Source: Avena insularis (lineage: Eukaryota; Streptophyta; Magnoliopsida; Poales; Poaceae). From it: DNA of 64,000 nt. The translations under genes and the position numbers were made by a program. Shown one piece after another: positions 48,031 to 58,990 of the stretch; positions within the stretch are counted from its first letter, which is position 1, and each line of letters starts with the position of its first letter. The notes beneath the pieces are model-generated. The model made no database searches. It saw nothing but the letters and a program-made list of their open reading frames with translations, and was not told where the DNA came from. The DNA lies in assembly GCA_023614405.1 (NCBI GenBank), contig CM042694.1:359614975-359678974 (forward strand), in the 5' to 3' direction.

Positions 48031-48319
48031 TCCTGCTAATCCATGGGAAAGAATTCCTGACCTTGGAGCATATTCTCTTTTCCTTGGATTGAACTACCTG
48101 ATTATCATGGCAGTTGGTGGTGCACATCTTGGCCTAGGACATCTGACAAAAAGAATATTATTTTATGATTCGCAAGTGCACGAAATATGGCGAATAAGTC
48201 TAAATGGTATAGACGTGGGTGTTGGCTTCTCAACTGACACTGCATTCACATCCGATGTGAAGACTCCACTTTGGTTCATGCCAAGCTTCGCCAATGCCCT
48301 GGATTGGAACCGGCTGTAG
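48031..48319 (+). pseudogene. DUF295 / F-box-associated gene, 3' portion
   Basis: Continues the frame of 37598-37795 if the insert and one TSD copy are removed (codons TTA, then GA joined to the T at 48031). Reads NPWERIPDLGAYSLFLGLNY, the DUF295 signature 'LG..SLFLG.N', and ends SDVKTPLWFMPSFANAL with TAG at 48317-48319, like the family C-terminus. The central part (AHLGLGHLTKRILFYDSQ, HEIWRISLNG) is more diverged. No stop occurs in this half, so most damage lies in the 5' half. Expression is unlikely given the split. Confidence 0.6.
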
Positions 48320-49910
48320 CCGCTGAATGATGATTGTGCAATGTGCTGTTTTTGTAATATAGATGATGCCTTGTTCTGAATAGTTAATTGTGATGATGCC
48401 ATTGAGAGCCCATGCAGTGTTAAAAGTTTGAGCTAAAGTCTAATGTCTTTGTTTTTTGGGGATGGTCCGTCATGGCCTGTATATATGTGATGAAACTTTG
48501 TTTTATGTGACGAAATGGTCATCTTGTGTATAATATATATGTTTGGCTTGTTACTTGGACTATAGCCAAACTCAAAATCTCTGTCTAGTGGCAGAACCTC
48601 CCGCGTGCGTACCCTTAAATATTTGAGTTCTTAACCAGAGATCTTGGTATCCAATTTTCTAATTTCTGTCCAAACATGGTCATGGATAATCAGTTGACAT
48701 GACTCGGCCTTGATTCCGAAGGATATTACAACCATTTTTTTAGGATTACTTGGACTATACCCAAATTCAATAACTCACTCGAGCGGTAAAAGCTGCTCCC
48801 TACAACCAAATATCTTGCACCCCCCAAGTTTTTAATTCTAGCCAGTGTGAAATTCCCCTTATGAGAGGCCATAGTGAAGTCGGTGTGTGGGCCCCATCCA
48901 TATACATGCTCACTCCTAATATGATTATTATTACTTGCGCTATAGACATTAAAATTCTTTGTTATGCGGCAAAACCTCCTGCCTACCCTGATTTGTTTGA
49001 ATCCGAGGTATCCAATTTTATAAATTTTCTTTCGGAGCATGGTCATGTATGATCGGTTAATACGACTCGGCCTTGGATTCCTAAAGAGAGGAGGTACGAT
49101 GTATGGCCAATTTCATTGAATCCGAGGTAGTATCAAATATTGTGGTCATAGATTATCAGTTGATGTGATTCTCAGCCTTAAATTTCTAAATAGATGCAGT
49201 GGAGCCTACTAGTACCATTTTTATATTATTACTTGGATGATAATAAAATTTAAAATCTCAATCAAGCGGAAAAATCTCCCACTGATGTCAAAACATTTTA
49301 CGCCCCTCTATTTCAAACACTGCCAGGAAAAAATTTCCACTGACCCCAAAACATTTTGTGCCCCTATGTTTCTAACAATGTGAAATTCCCCTTTGACCAG
49401 TCTCATACATAACCATGGCTGCAGTGAAGTCGGTTGATCGGGGTGCGCTTGTAATATTTCCCGTTCACCACCTCTATAGACCAGATCCGCGGTAATCCCC
49501 CCGTGCCACACTTTGCCGGCCCGCTGCTGCATATTGGAACCACATTCATTTTATCCTACAGTCTACGAGACCTTCCATGTGCAACCAGAGCGCTTCATTG
49601 ATGTCCACGTGTGTTGGCTCCCTCGTCACAGCACGAGCCGTGTGTCAACTCCCTTGTCCACCAAACTTGACCCACGCCACATCAGATCTGCTTCACCGAC
49701 ACTGCCAATCACTACACATGATAATCTTCACCGACACCCTTGTGCAAACGAACCGATCTTATTCAATGATCCTACCGACAACAACATGAGTTGTTGTGTG
49801 ATGCTGCAAAGTTCTATTGTAAGTCCATTGTTTTCATTTTATGTGCTAGGACATTAGCTTGTTTATCTGAGTTCTACAAAAATAAAGTCTTTCCCATTCT
49901 GTCGAACTAT
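48320..49910. repeat. Unidentified repeat unit, copy 1
   Basis: Non-coding. A degenerate word set recurs: 'gatcagttga.atgactc.cggccttgaattcc' (48688, 49049, 49155) and 'acttggactatagccaaa.tcaaaatctc' (~48552, 48748, 49232). Past 49330 it reads CATTTTGTGCCCCT, AAATTCCCC, GTGAAGTCGGT, CACCTCTATAG and then a leader-like GC-rich part. The same ordered words occur at 55970-56950. I cannot name the family. The Tat-type element inserted at its right end. Confidence 0.6.
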
Positions 49911-50692
49911 TGGTACCGGGGGTACCCCATCTCACCAGGTCGTCGAGCCTTGCAGGAGCACCCTCTCGAGAGCTCTCGAGAGAAGCAAGCCTCTCAAGGA
50001 GGGGAGATGCATGGACTCTCCACGTGTGCTCGAGACTGTAACAACTGGGCGACGAGGCCCCCTAGTAAGACCTCTAGAGGGAAACCTCTCAAGCCCCGGG
50101 CGTGCCTAGCAGGGCGATGCCCCAACGGTCAGTCCAAGCGGTGACCGGTCCACCCGGGTAAAGCTAGGCATGCAGGGGTAGTGGGATGACGCAAGACGAA
50201 GGCAGCCCCTGACACAGCCGTTTTGGAGCAAGGCGACCAGGATGGGGACGTAAAGTGGAGGAGCAGCCGACCACCCCCTGACACGGCAACCACTCGGTGG
50301 TCGCAAGAAGACAAGCTGGGACCAAATCCATTGGCGGGAATGTCGTGACCCTTCCCACCCAAGAACTGGGGGAAGAGGCCTGATGCCACCCTATATAAGG
50401 AGCCCTTCTCCTACCTTGTAAGGGGATGGATCCCAGAAATCTAAAACCCTAGGCTTTCATCCGCCATTGTGACCTCGCGAGGCAAGTGAGCAACACAACC
50501 AAGCAGGAGTAGGGGATTTACCTCCTCACGAAGGTCCCAAACCTAGGTAAAAAATCCCGGTGTCAACTCTCTATCGTGCATCCGCTCTGCCGTCGTAGCT
50601 GTCACCGAACTCCTTCGAAATCGCGTGTTCAGCCCCCTCACGAACCAAGGGATCATTGGACCCTAGTTTCTTTGTGGGACAAATCTCCAACA
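49911..50692 (+). repeat. 5' LTR of the Tat-like element (782 bp)
   Basis: Starts TGGTACCGGGGGTACC, a GGTACC inverted pair, and ends CTCCAACA three bases before the primer site. It holds a 20-bp palindrome (49963-49982), a TATA box and AAACCCTAGG. The single copy means the boundary rests on TG/CA and the primer site. Confidence 0.75.
50392..50399 (+). promoter_or_regulatory. TATA box of the Tat-like LTR
   Basis: TATATAAG in CACCCTATATAAGGAGCCC, ~300 bp before the LTR end. Confidence 0.7.
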
Positions 50693-50694
50693 TT

Positions 50695-50713
50695 TGGCGC
50701 ACCAAGTAGGGGC
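50695..50713 (+). other. Primer-binding site of the Tat-like element
   Basis: TGGCGCACCAAGTAGGGGC, starting three bases after the LTR's final CA. Confidence 0.8.
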
Positions 50714-51232
50714 CTGAGGCACTTTTCAAGACCTTCGACGACCTCGACAGCATGTCGGCCAGAAACGAGACGCGCGCCGAGTGGGCCCTCTGTCGTGCGG
50801 CAAGATGGGCCTAGATAGAGCCAGACCGACAGTGCACCGCCTCCGAGCAAGTCCGGTGGACGGAGGGCGATCCTCCTACCGCCCATCACAGCAGCCGGCC
50901 CCCTCCTCGCACGGCGTCACGTCGCTTTCCCGCACCGCGTCTTCTCGTGGCCACCTCGAGCAGCTCAACCCGGAGGGCCCGGGGGCTCGGTCCACCGACG
51001 GAGAGCTGGGGGCTGGGGTGCGCTCCCGCCCCGTCCACGCGGGGGCGCAGCCAGGCTGGCTGACGCCTCACCACCGCCCGCGAACAGCTTCTTGATCATC
51101 TCACCTCCCGTCGCCACCGCGTCGCCGCGTGAACGGGAGGACCACCTTGCCGAGGAAATCGCTGTCGCTGGGTAGCAGAACCGCGTGAAGCTCTAGCTGC
51201 CCCGCCCTAATCGAACACCTCTGCTGGATGGT

Positions 51233-51643
51233 ATGGCCTCCCAAGTTCAAGTCGGAGATGCCCCCCCCCGGTACGACGTCATCACCAACACCGTGGAGTT
51301 CTTGCAGCTCTACACCATGGGCATAGAAGCACCTGGGGGAGACGACCACGTCCTCGCCAACTCGTTCCCTATGGGCCTAGGGCTAGAGGCATGCGCCTGG
51401 CTCCTGAACCTTCCCGAGGAGTCCATCGACTCGTGGTCCGAGCTCTACGTCCTCTTCGTCACAAAGTTTAGGGATGCGGATGAGCCCGCATACACGTATG
51501 AGGACCTCCGGAAGGTGCGCCAAGGGCCTGGAGAAACCTTACACAAGTACTTGCAGCACTTCGACCAAAGCCTCATCAAGGTTAGTAGCACCACCGACAT
51601 AGAGGTCATCACGGCTTTCGCGGGCGGCGTCTCCGACGTATAG
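51233..51643 (+). pseudogene. gag: gag core of the Tat-like element
   Basis: 136 residues: VITNTVEFLQLYTMGIEAPG, MGLGLEACAWLLNLPEESID, SWSELYVLFVTKFRDADEPA, YEDLRKVRQGPGETLHKYLQ, typical of Retrotrans_gag in Tat elements. It stops at TAG 51641-51643. The same frame continues VLDKIGCHEENLSTVAELFA and, after another stop (51756-51758), GHDTNECVKLREVRDEYDSR, a knuckle remnant that has lost its first cysteines. The upstream sequence 50714-51232 is GC-rich and gag-leader-like but broken. Confidence 0.75.
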
Positions 51644-52399
51644 GTGCTCGACAAGATCGGTTGCCACGAGGAGAACCTATCCACGGTGGCCGAGCTCTTC
51701 GCAGCAGCCAACCGCTGTGCCAAGGCAGAAGCTGGGGACCTGTTCGGTCACGGCTGAGCTGGGGCCGCGGACCCCACCGTGAAGCACGAGTCAAGCCCCG
51801 CCAGGCGCCTGGGAAAGGGCGGCAAACGGTGCCTCCCCAAGAGAGAAGCGGACAAATCTACTGGCCCACACCCGTAATTCACTTTGCACCAGAGGCAGGG
51901 CCATGACACCAACGAGTGCGTCAAGCTTAGGGAGGTAAGGGACGAATATGACAGCAGGAGGAGGCATGAACAGAGCGTCAAGCACAACAGGCCCCGATGT
52001 CCCAAGATCTCGGACCTGTAGATCCGGCGGAGTGCCCGGGGGCTAGGTGGATAGTGGCGCCAGAAGGCCTGACCCCTCAAAGGAGCCCCGGGAATCGGAG
52101 ATACCCTGTGCCCCCGCACGCACACACCTCCGCAAGGCTCGGCCCCTCAAGGTGATCCACCGCCCTCACTCCTCCTCCGCTAGGTGACACTTTTTGCGCC
52201 CCTCACCAGGGCAAGGCACTAGGAAAGGGAGACAACTGCAGTCGATGACGATTTCTGCCTATTTTTTGGATGAGTTCTTACGTTCTTCAGTTTTTTCCTA
52301 CGCCCACGTGCTGGCCTCGTCCCCGTATACCCACCATACGAGCAGGGGCTAGGATGGTGCCTATTGCCTGATCGCCTCTGTTGATGTCGGGGACTAAAG

Positions 52400-53290
52400 G
52401 AGGGAGCTCTGAACTTACGGACTACTCCAAAGATAAGTCACCTCGCTCGCAGATCCCTAGCACTCGAGACTTTCATGTGGTGTGTTAACGGGGCGGGGCT
52501 GTATTGGGAACACAGGTCGGCCAGGACATGCACGTCCCTGACCGAGACAGCCGCAACGTCTAACACAGACGATCCCTCCTCCAGAAGATCACGGGCTAGC
52601 ACGGGCCCTACGGTGCTCTCCTCGAGAGGTTTACGGGGTGGATCGTGAGGCACTTCCCTCTGGCGGCCCAAAATCTCCAAGACATAAAGTGTCGACCTCT
52701 GAACTTACGGCCCGTTCCTCGGCCACAAGTTACCTCACCCACGGTTCTTATCGGCTCGTGAGGCACCTCCCTCAGGCAGCCTTAAATCACCAGGGCCTAA
52801 AGCGTAGAGCTCTGAACTTATGACCCATTTCTCGGCCACAAGTTACCTCACCCATGGTCCCTGGAACAAGTAAAACATCGCTATGACGGCTCGCAAGGCA
52901 CTGTCCATCCGCGGCTCGAGCTCCTAAGGGCCAAAAGTGTCGAGCTCTGAACTTGTGACCTGTTACTCGGACGCAAGTCACCTCACCCACGGTTCCTAAC
53001 TAAAATAAACGCATACGCACCCCGCAGCAACGGCTCATGAGGCACCATTCCTCTGTGGCCTAAGCTCTCCAAGACCTAAAGCGTTGAGCTCTGAACCTAC
53101 GGCCCATCCCTCGGCCGTAAGTTACCTCACCCACGGTTCCTAGCCCTCAAAAGATTAAAATCCCCCATGATAATGGGGCAGCCCCCACCTGGAGAGGATG
53201 GCATAACGGCTCACGAGACACCGACCCTCTGCTAAGGGGCTCGGCAAGCCGAGCTCTAAACTTGCTACTCGGCTGCAGCCGAGCTTGCTA
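52400..53290. repeat. Degenerate tandem repeats in the Tat-like element
   Basis: The word GAGCTCTGAACTTA (or a one- to three-base variant) recurs at ~52406, 52692, 52807, 52943, 53088 and 53249. Between them are 'cggcc.caagttacctcacccacggttcct' and 'cggctcgtgaggca.c.tcc'. Period ~115-160 bp (first gap ~286), well diverged. Non-coding spacer between gag and the antisense ORF. Confidence 0.85.
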
Positions 53291-53543
53291 TAGGCATTCC
53301 CCGGCAGATACAAACCCTCGATGAGAGCATGAACAAATACGCACCACAAATTAATGTCAAGTCATATACACGGCCGCTGCGCTAGTACACATTAAATAGA
53401 TTACAGTCAAGTCGGTCCCTCAGGCCAATGGCTCCGAAGCGCTATCTCCCAAAGATGGCTTGTTTCTCCCCCTAGCTCCGGGTAAGCCGGACAGGGAACC
53501 TCCGTCTTCATTAGAGGACTCAGCGCCCTCATAAACCCTCCCC

Positions 53544-55420
53544 CTATTCGACTAACCAAAAGATCGGTAGGAATTCGTCAACACCTCCCTCCACGAGCTG
53601 GTTGAACCGCTTGATCTCGCCAGGCGGGGTGCTCGCAGGGTGCGTCACCTTATCCAGGAGAACCCTCCAGGGGAAGTCAGCGTCATACTGGTAGAGGATG
53701 GACAAAACATGGGTCTTTACAACCCGCATCTTCTTGCAGCATTCCTCCAGGTGGTACCCGTGGTAAAACACGGCCCTCCCCTCCAGCGCCGTTGTGATCC
53801 AGTTGAAGAGCGTCAGGAAAGCACCATTTGTGTTAGCGTCGGCAAGGGGCCCGGTGCAGAAATCGGTCACCCTGAAGTCCTTAGGGTGGCAGCCGCGCGC
53901 TTGGTGAGCACTCGGTACATTTTGCACCTCTCTTTCTCCCGCACCTGGAGGTCTTGCTCCACCTGTTTCACAAAGATTCTAGCATTTCTGGAGCTCCTGG
54001 TGAGCAATTTGCAGCTCCTTCAGGGCACCCTGGACAACAAGAGCCTGGACCAAGAGGTCCTTCGCTGAACGAAGAGGAGCTTGCAGCTCCTCTCGCCTCT
54101 TCACGAAGCGGGACTCCTGGAATTCATCCTTCCCGTGCCATTCTGCCTGACAGGCCTAGCGAAGTTGCAAGACCACCACCTTGTTGTCCTTCTTCATCTG
54201 CTCCCGCTCTGTGGCGACCTTGGCATAGCACCACTAGATACGGTCGTCAGTGTTTGCATTGTGGCGATCAACATCAAGCCTGTGTTCCTCAAGTTTCTGT
54301 TGGGCCATCCCTAGCTGGGCCTCAAATGCCTCCAAATGGCTCCTCTCCAGCTGAGCCTTGCCCTCGTGAAGCCAGATTGCCTCTTCGCGAAGGGCCATGT
54401 CTCGCTCCCTCTGGGTAACTCTCTGGCGATCCTCTTCGACCTCCTGCTCAGAGAAGGAAAGTGCGTGTTCGCGCACAAAGAAGTCATGGGCGACGCTGGT
54501 CAAGCCCTCAGGGTAGGCCTCGGGAGGCAGAGCGCGACCTCCGACTGGTGTGAGAGTCGCCACAGACTTGTGAGGCGTCTTCGCAAGGTCCCGGTCGCCC
54601 TCGGAGCTCGTGGCCTTGCCACAGTTCCTCCATTGCTTCTGGGCCTGTTCGAGAGCGGCCAGCTCTAGGTGAAGGCAACGCCACGCCTAGGCCAGGCGAT
54701 GCTCCTCTACAGCGATGTCAGCAAGGAACTAGTCGAGCCCGGCACGGGCAGTTGCGACGAGGCCCCGTAGGCGCCCCGACCAACCCAAGGAGCTACCCTC
54801 GGAAGGTAGCAGGGCCAGCGCACTTGTCCCGGTTGCCTCAGAGGGCTCGGGGCTGCCTCCCGCAAACTCCTCCCGATCGTCAGGGGCTGGCGATGGGGTC
54901 CCGGCTTGAGCTCCCACCGGGTCGTCGGGAAGGGGGGCCACCGCCAGGTCCAGAAGGCTCTCGTCATCCAGGCTTTCCCCCACCATGGCGTGTCCCTAGG
55001 CGGGCAAGGAGGCAGAACTGTCCTTGACATGCCCTTCTACTTCTCCCAGATCGGCCCTCGGCACCGTTTCTTTCCTTTTTCCCTCATGCCTACAGCGACA
55101 GAGCGAGGCGACGTGATGAGGAAATAGGCAAGGGAAGAGGGGAAGTTTTGCGAAGGTGTCTTACCTCTTTACCCATTCCCCTGCCAAGGACCAATTGGCC
55201 ATCCTCGCGCCGGGAGGAAGGAAGGTGATGTTGCCACCCTGCCTCAGGCGCTTCTCGACCGCTAGCATCGGCATCGGGGCAGCTGACGCCTCGGGTTCGG
55301 CCCACTTCCCTCAGACACCTCTACTAGAAGGGCCATCAGCCCCAGCGCGGGGGAGGTCCTCGATGTCCTCCTCCTCCGAAGACGACACGATGTTGATCAT
55401 CCTTCTGCGTCGCGTGCACC
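53544..55420 (-). pseudogene. Antisense ORF block of the Tat-like element
   Basis: On the minus strand, opposite to gag. Near 55270-55165 it reads EKRLRQGGNITFLPPGARM and SLAGEWVKR followed by GTAAGA (55164-55159), a credible 5' splice site. Then comes an acidic Pro/Ser region (54986-54729), a coiled coil (54563-54234; QEVEEDRQRVTQRERDMALR, LEAFEAQLGMAQQKLEE) and a C-terminal part ending LVEGGVDEFLPIFWLVE (53544). The pieces are in different frames, with gaps at 53928-54233 and 54564-54728, so it is broken or intron-containing. Tat-lineage aORFs have unknown function. The domain order fits that class. Confidence 0.55.
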
Positions 55421-55699
55421 GGGCGGCTCAGGGGTTGGCTTGGTCCCTCGTCCTCGTCATCCAGGTCGACCAAGCGACATACCCCCTAGCATCAAAGGTG
55501 GGGAGACCCGCGCGGACGGTGCTCATGTCGCCCACCGAGTATAGGGGCGCACGCCCGGCGAGAACTCAGCCGCCACGTCTGCGCCAAGGAGCAACAGCAT
55601 AAGCGCGGACACGGTGTCCTCGGCACAGGGCCCCTCAGAGAGCTGGACCGCGTCATGATCGGGCGACACGGACCATGCGTCATGATCTCCCAAAGCATA

Positions 55700-57300
55700 A
55701 CTTCTATGATTTGAGTTAACTATGATCCGTGTGTAATGTTTTACATTATTCCATGTAATATTTGGAGCTTATGTAATTTAAATTCTTTGTAGCTTATGTT
55801 ATTGTTCATATAACTACCATTCGTGACTTATATCTAAATGGAGAACATAATAGACTAAAAAAATGGTCGTCCAGGCAATGCAACAAATGAAGATTATGTT
55901 TAACAGGCCTTAAATTGGTTATATTTGGCCAAAATAGTAACAGGCAGAACAGTTTTAGGATCTTTAGGGGATGCTTGCGAAATTCAAAATCTTAGTCAGG
56001 CTACAAATTTACCGCGCCACTACTCTAATTGAATTGGAGGTATCCAATTTTTATGCTCAGGGACATGACACTTGGCCTTAAATTCCTAGAAAAATAGCAT
56101 ACTGTTGATGATCAGTTGATGTTACTCTCGGCCTTCAATTCCTGAAGAGGGAGTACCCCTTTTTCTATTATTGATTGGATGCTAGAAAATTCAAAATCTC
56201 AGTTTGTGTAATTATTTTGGTCATGGATGATCAGTTGATATGACTCTCGGCCTTGAATTCCTGGATAGATAGTGTATGGCCTACTAGCTCTATTATATTA
56301 TTATTTGGCTAGTAGCCAAGTTCAAAATCTCAATCAGGCGGCAAAATCTTCCACCCAGAGTACCATTTTTCTATTAGTAGACAGATGGACGCTAGCTAAA
56401 TTCAACATCTTAATCGAGTAGCAAAATCACCCACCAACTTTGAAACATTTCACGCCCCTCCATTTCAAAAACTTTGTCGCAAAATCTCCCACCGGGGGAG
56501 TACCATTTTTTCTATTATTAGTAGATGGACGCTAGCCAAATTTAAAATCTCAATCAAGCGGCAAAATCACACACCGACCTTAAAGCATTTCGCGCCCCTC
56601 CATTTCAAAAACATTTTACTTTAAAATTCCCATTCCACCCATTGTTTAGATGACAAATGGGCATGCTAAAGTCGGTAGCTTGGGGGCACAATTGTAATTA
56701 TTTTTATGTTCACCTCTATAGTCCCAATTCATGTAGTATTTTCTGCTAGCCCTCCAAAAAATCCCAAGCTCCTCTCTCACTCTCTCACCTCCACGCCCAT
56801 CGCGTGCACCGGCCAACGACAATTCCACGGCGGGCGGAGCTGCTTGAGCCACGGTCTTGTGCACCCCACCAGAGTCGCTTCACCGATGCCCACCACACCA
56901 GATCTAGTTCACCGGGTCTATCTACGACTGTTTGGAGTTGCGGTCTCGTTCATCATGTTGATGGCGTCATCGACCGCCCAAGCTCCCCTTCTCCGCCATC
57001 AAGATCTACCCAACCGTACCGGAGCCGCTTCACTAATGTCCACCAGATGGGATCTAGTTTAACGAGTTCCATGTCCACCGCTACAAACCAGTTGCACGGG
57101 CGTCGCCATTCACTGGACCGGATCTTCCTCAGCGATGCTCTCGTCCACCGCGCTCAAGCCAGCATCAACTTCCCAAGATCCTTCTTCCCTAACTCCAACA
57201 GCCATCGCAATCGCAGCACCCTCAGTGACTTGGATGTCACGTGCACGGATACCGATGATACTTAGATGCCTCTCTGACCAAGGTAATCAAATCTCCAACC
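55700..57300. repeat. Unidentified repeat unit, copy 2
   Basis: 55700-55950 is AT-rich with nothing recognised. From 55970 the same words as in copy 1 recur: 'gatcagttga...cggccttgaattcc' (56109, 56228), 'gctagccaaattcaaaatctcaatcaagcggcaaaatc' (56310, 56390, 56530), CATTTCACGCCCCTCC, AAATTCCCAT, AAAGTCGGT and CACCTCTATAG. Then comes a leader-like stretch (56750-57270) with CTCCTCTCTCACTCTCTCACC. A GACCAAGGTAATCAA at ~57276 could be an exon/intron junction. Open frames at 56706-57265 look compositional. Confidence 0.6.
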
Positions 57301-57800
57301 TGTTTTTGTTTTATTGGTAGTATAGAAGGTTCAAGTCTATCGTAGTGAACTATATTTTTATAGTCATGCTACTACATACAAGTCACTGGACATGCCTATT
57401 CTTTGTGCTACATACAAGGTCACTAGACATGTTGGTTTGCCTCACCTACTCTACAAATTTCAAATCATGCACATGTTTGTTAGTTTGTCATGCACATGTT
57501 CTTAGCTACTCTGTACAACAGTAATTGCCTGCCATTGTGGCTTTCTTGCAAAATCTAAGTCACTAGAAAATATTAGTTTGCATTACCTTCTCCACACTTG
57601 CTGACTTCTACCTGCTTTTTCCTTAGCTAAGTTCCTACTATTGTTTCCTTCCTGACATCCTTCCCCTATCCTGTAGTACCTGTTTAAATTCTTTATACTA
57701 ATTTGTTTATAGTTTTTTGTTGCCATCTGGATCTTTAAAATCTTCAACACAAACTATTTTCTCTTCATATACGTGAACATGTTGATTTGCAAAGCTTTTT
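57301..57800. other. AT-rich non-coding sequence before the tandem duplication
   Basis: Pyrimidine-rich, intron-like. 'caagtcactggacatg' and 'caaggtcactagacatg' are imperfect direct repeats at ~57380 and ~57416. No gene seen. Confidence 0.4.
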
Positions 57801-58535
57801 CTACAGGTTCATGAGTGATGCCATTATATTCCACATCTGGTGATGGTTTGTCCTAAGCAATGACATAATTATCCTCTACTATGTAGTTCATTCGCGGTTT
57901 GCATTTCTTCTCTACAAGTTCACGTATGATGTTATTATAATTTCTATTTGATTCATTCTTAGCTATGATAGTAACTGCATTCCATTGTTTAGCTCACCAC
58001 AAATTCTGATCCACCCAATCTTGCATTCCTGGATATATAGCTGCTTCCATATATATTTGTTGAAATGATCTAGCTAGTTTATATTTGCTGAAATTCTAAG
58101 AATCACTTTGTTTCATTGCTCATTTCATTATAAGCACACTTGTTTAATGCTTGTTTGTCCTATTCTACAGGTTCATGAGCAATGCCATTATATTCTGGAG
58201 ATGGTGTTGGTTCGTCCTAAGCAACGATATAACTATCCTCTACTGTGTAGTTTATTCGTGGTTTGCATTCCTGCTCTACAACTTCACGTATTATGCCATT
58301 ATAATCTCTATCTGGTTCATTCTTAGCTATGACCTTAACTTCATGCCATTGTGTAGGTCACCGCGAATTCCGAGTCACCCAATGTCTCTTGCATTCTAGG
58401 ATATACAACTGCTTTCATATATATTTATTGAAATGATCTGGCTAGTTTATATTTTCTGAAATTCTAAGCCACACACACATTGTTTGATTACTCATTTCAT
58501 GGTAGGCACACTTGTTTAATGCTTGCTTGTCCTGT
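57801..58535. repeat. 364-bp tandem duplication
   Basis: CTACAGGTTCATGAG at 57801 and 58165 open two copies that stay alignable through 'gcacacttgtttaatgcttg' (~58134 and ~58507). I see ~10% differences and small indels. The TTCTACAGG start looks like a 3' splice site, so this may be a duplicated intron/exon piece. Confidence 0.9.
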
Positions 58536-58990
58536 TTGTTTGACGTGTTGGTCAATAATTGAACCATGGACCAGTTTTAAACTCTAGTTCATAGATCTTG
58601 TCATATTAGTCAAATGAGTAGTTTCAAGTTCTTCGATAATGAAGATGTTTTTTATTTTCCTTGTTTGATGTATTAACTTGTTATTACTTAGTTTCAGATT
58701 ACAATTATTGCTATCGCCACCAAAGAGGGGGTTGCAAGATCATGTCTCAAGGTGGTTTTCCAATGTAGCTAAAACACTTAAAGGGAGATGTTATTGATAG
58801 ATTGAAGCAAATTGAGAAGCCTCAATCTCGATTGGAAACTGAAATGCTTATTTTTCTTACCCTTTAGTTTGTTGATGATATATAATAATTTTAAGAAGTT
58901 TGCAGATGATGTAATATCTAGGTAAATCGCATGGGCCATGTAGGAATTTATTTGACACTGTCCCCACCTGGTGGTAAGTGGTACCGTAAC
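58536..58990. other. Non-coding sequence, possible gene remnant
   Basis: 58690-58860 reads briefly like coding sequence (attgaagcaaattgagaagcc) but no frame stays open. Nothing recognised. Confidence 0.3.

Larger units (their letters stand above)
49911..55690 (+). mobile_element. Tat/Retand-like Ty3/gypsy derivative without pol, 3' end truncated
   Basis: LTR, primer site, broken gag with degenerate zinc-knuckle tail, a repeat-rich spacer, and a minus-strand ORF block. An antisense ORF is a known feature of Tat-lineage elements. No reverse transcriptase or integrase motif is found in any frame, and no second LTR precedes AT-rich DNA at ~55690. Candidate left TSD is ACTAT (49906-49910). The same five bases occur at 55719-55723 but without an LTR end beside them, so I do not count it. 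Confidence 0.75.

Noticed and set aside
50106..51095. Overlapping open frames in the Tat-like LTR and leader.
   Set aside because: They cross the LTR end and the primer site, and both strands are open because of high GC content.
55600..55730. 3' LTR or right TSD of the Tat-like element (ACTAT at 55719-55723).
   Set aside because: No CA end, no purine tract and no match to the 5' LTR next to it. A five-base match by chance is likely.
56706..57320. Plus-strand frames of 118-153 codons after the copy-2 repeat unit.
   Set aside because: They overlap in different frames, with leader-like composition and no recognisable domain. Kept as possible 5' UTR only.
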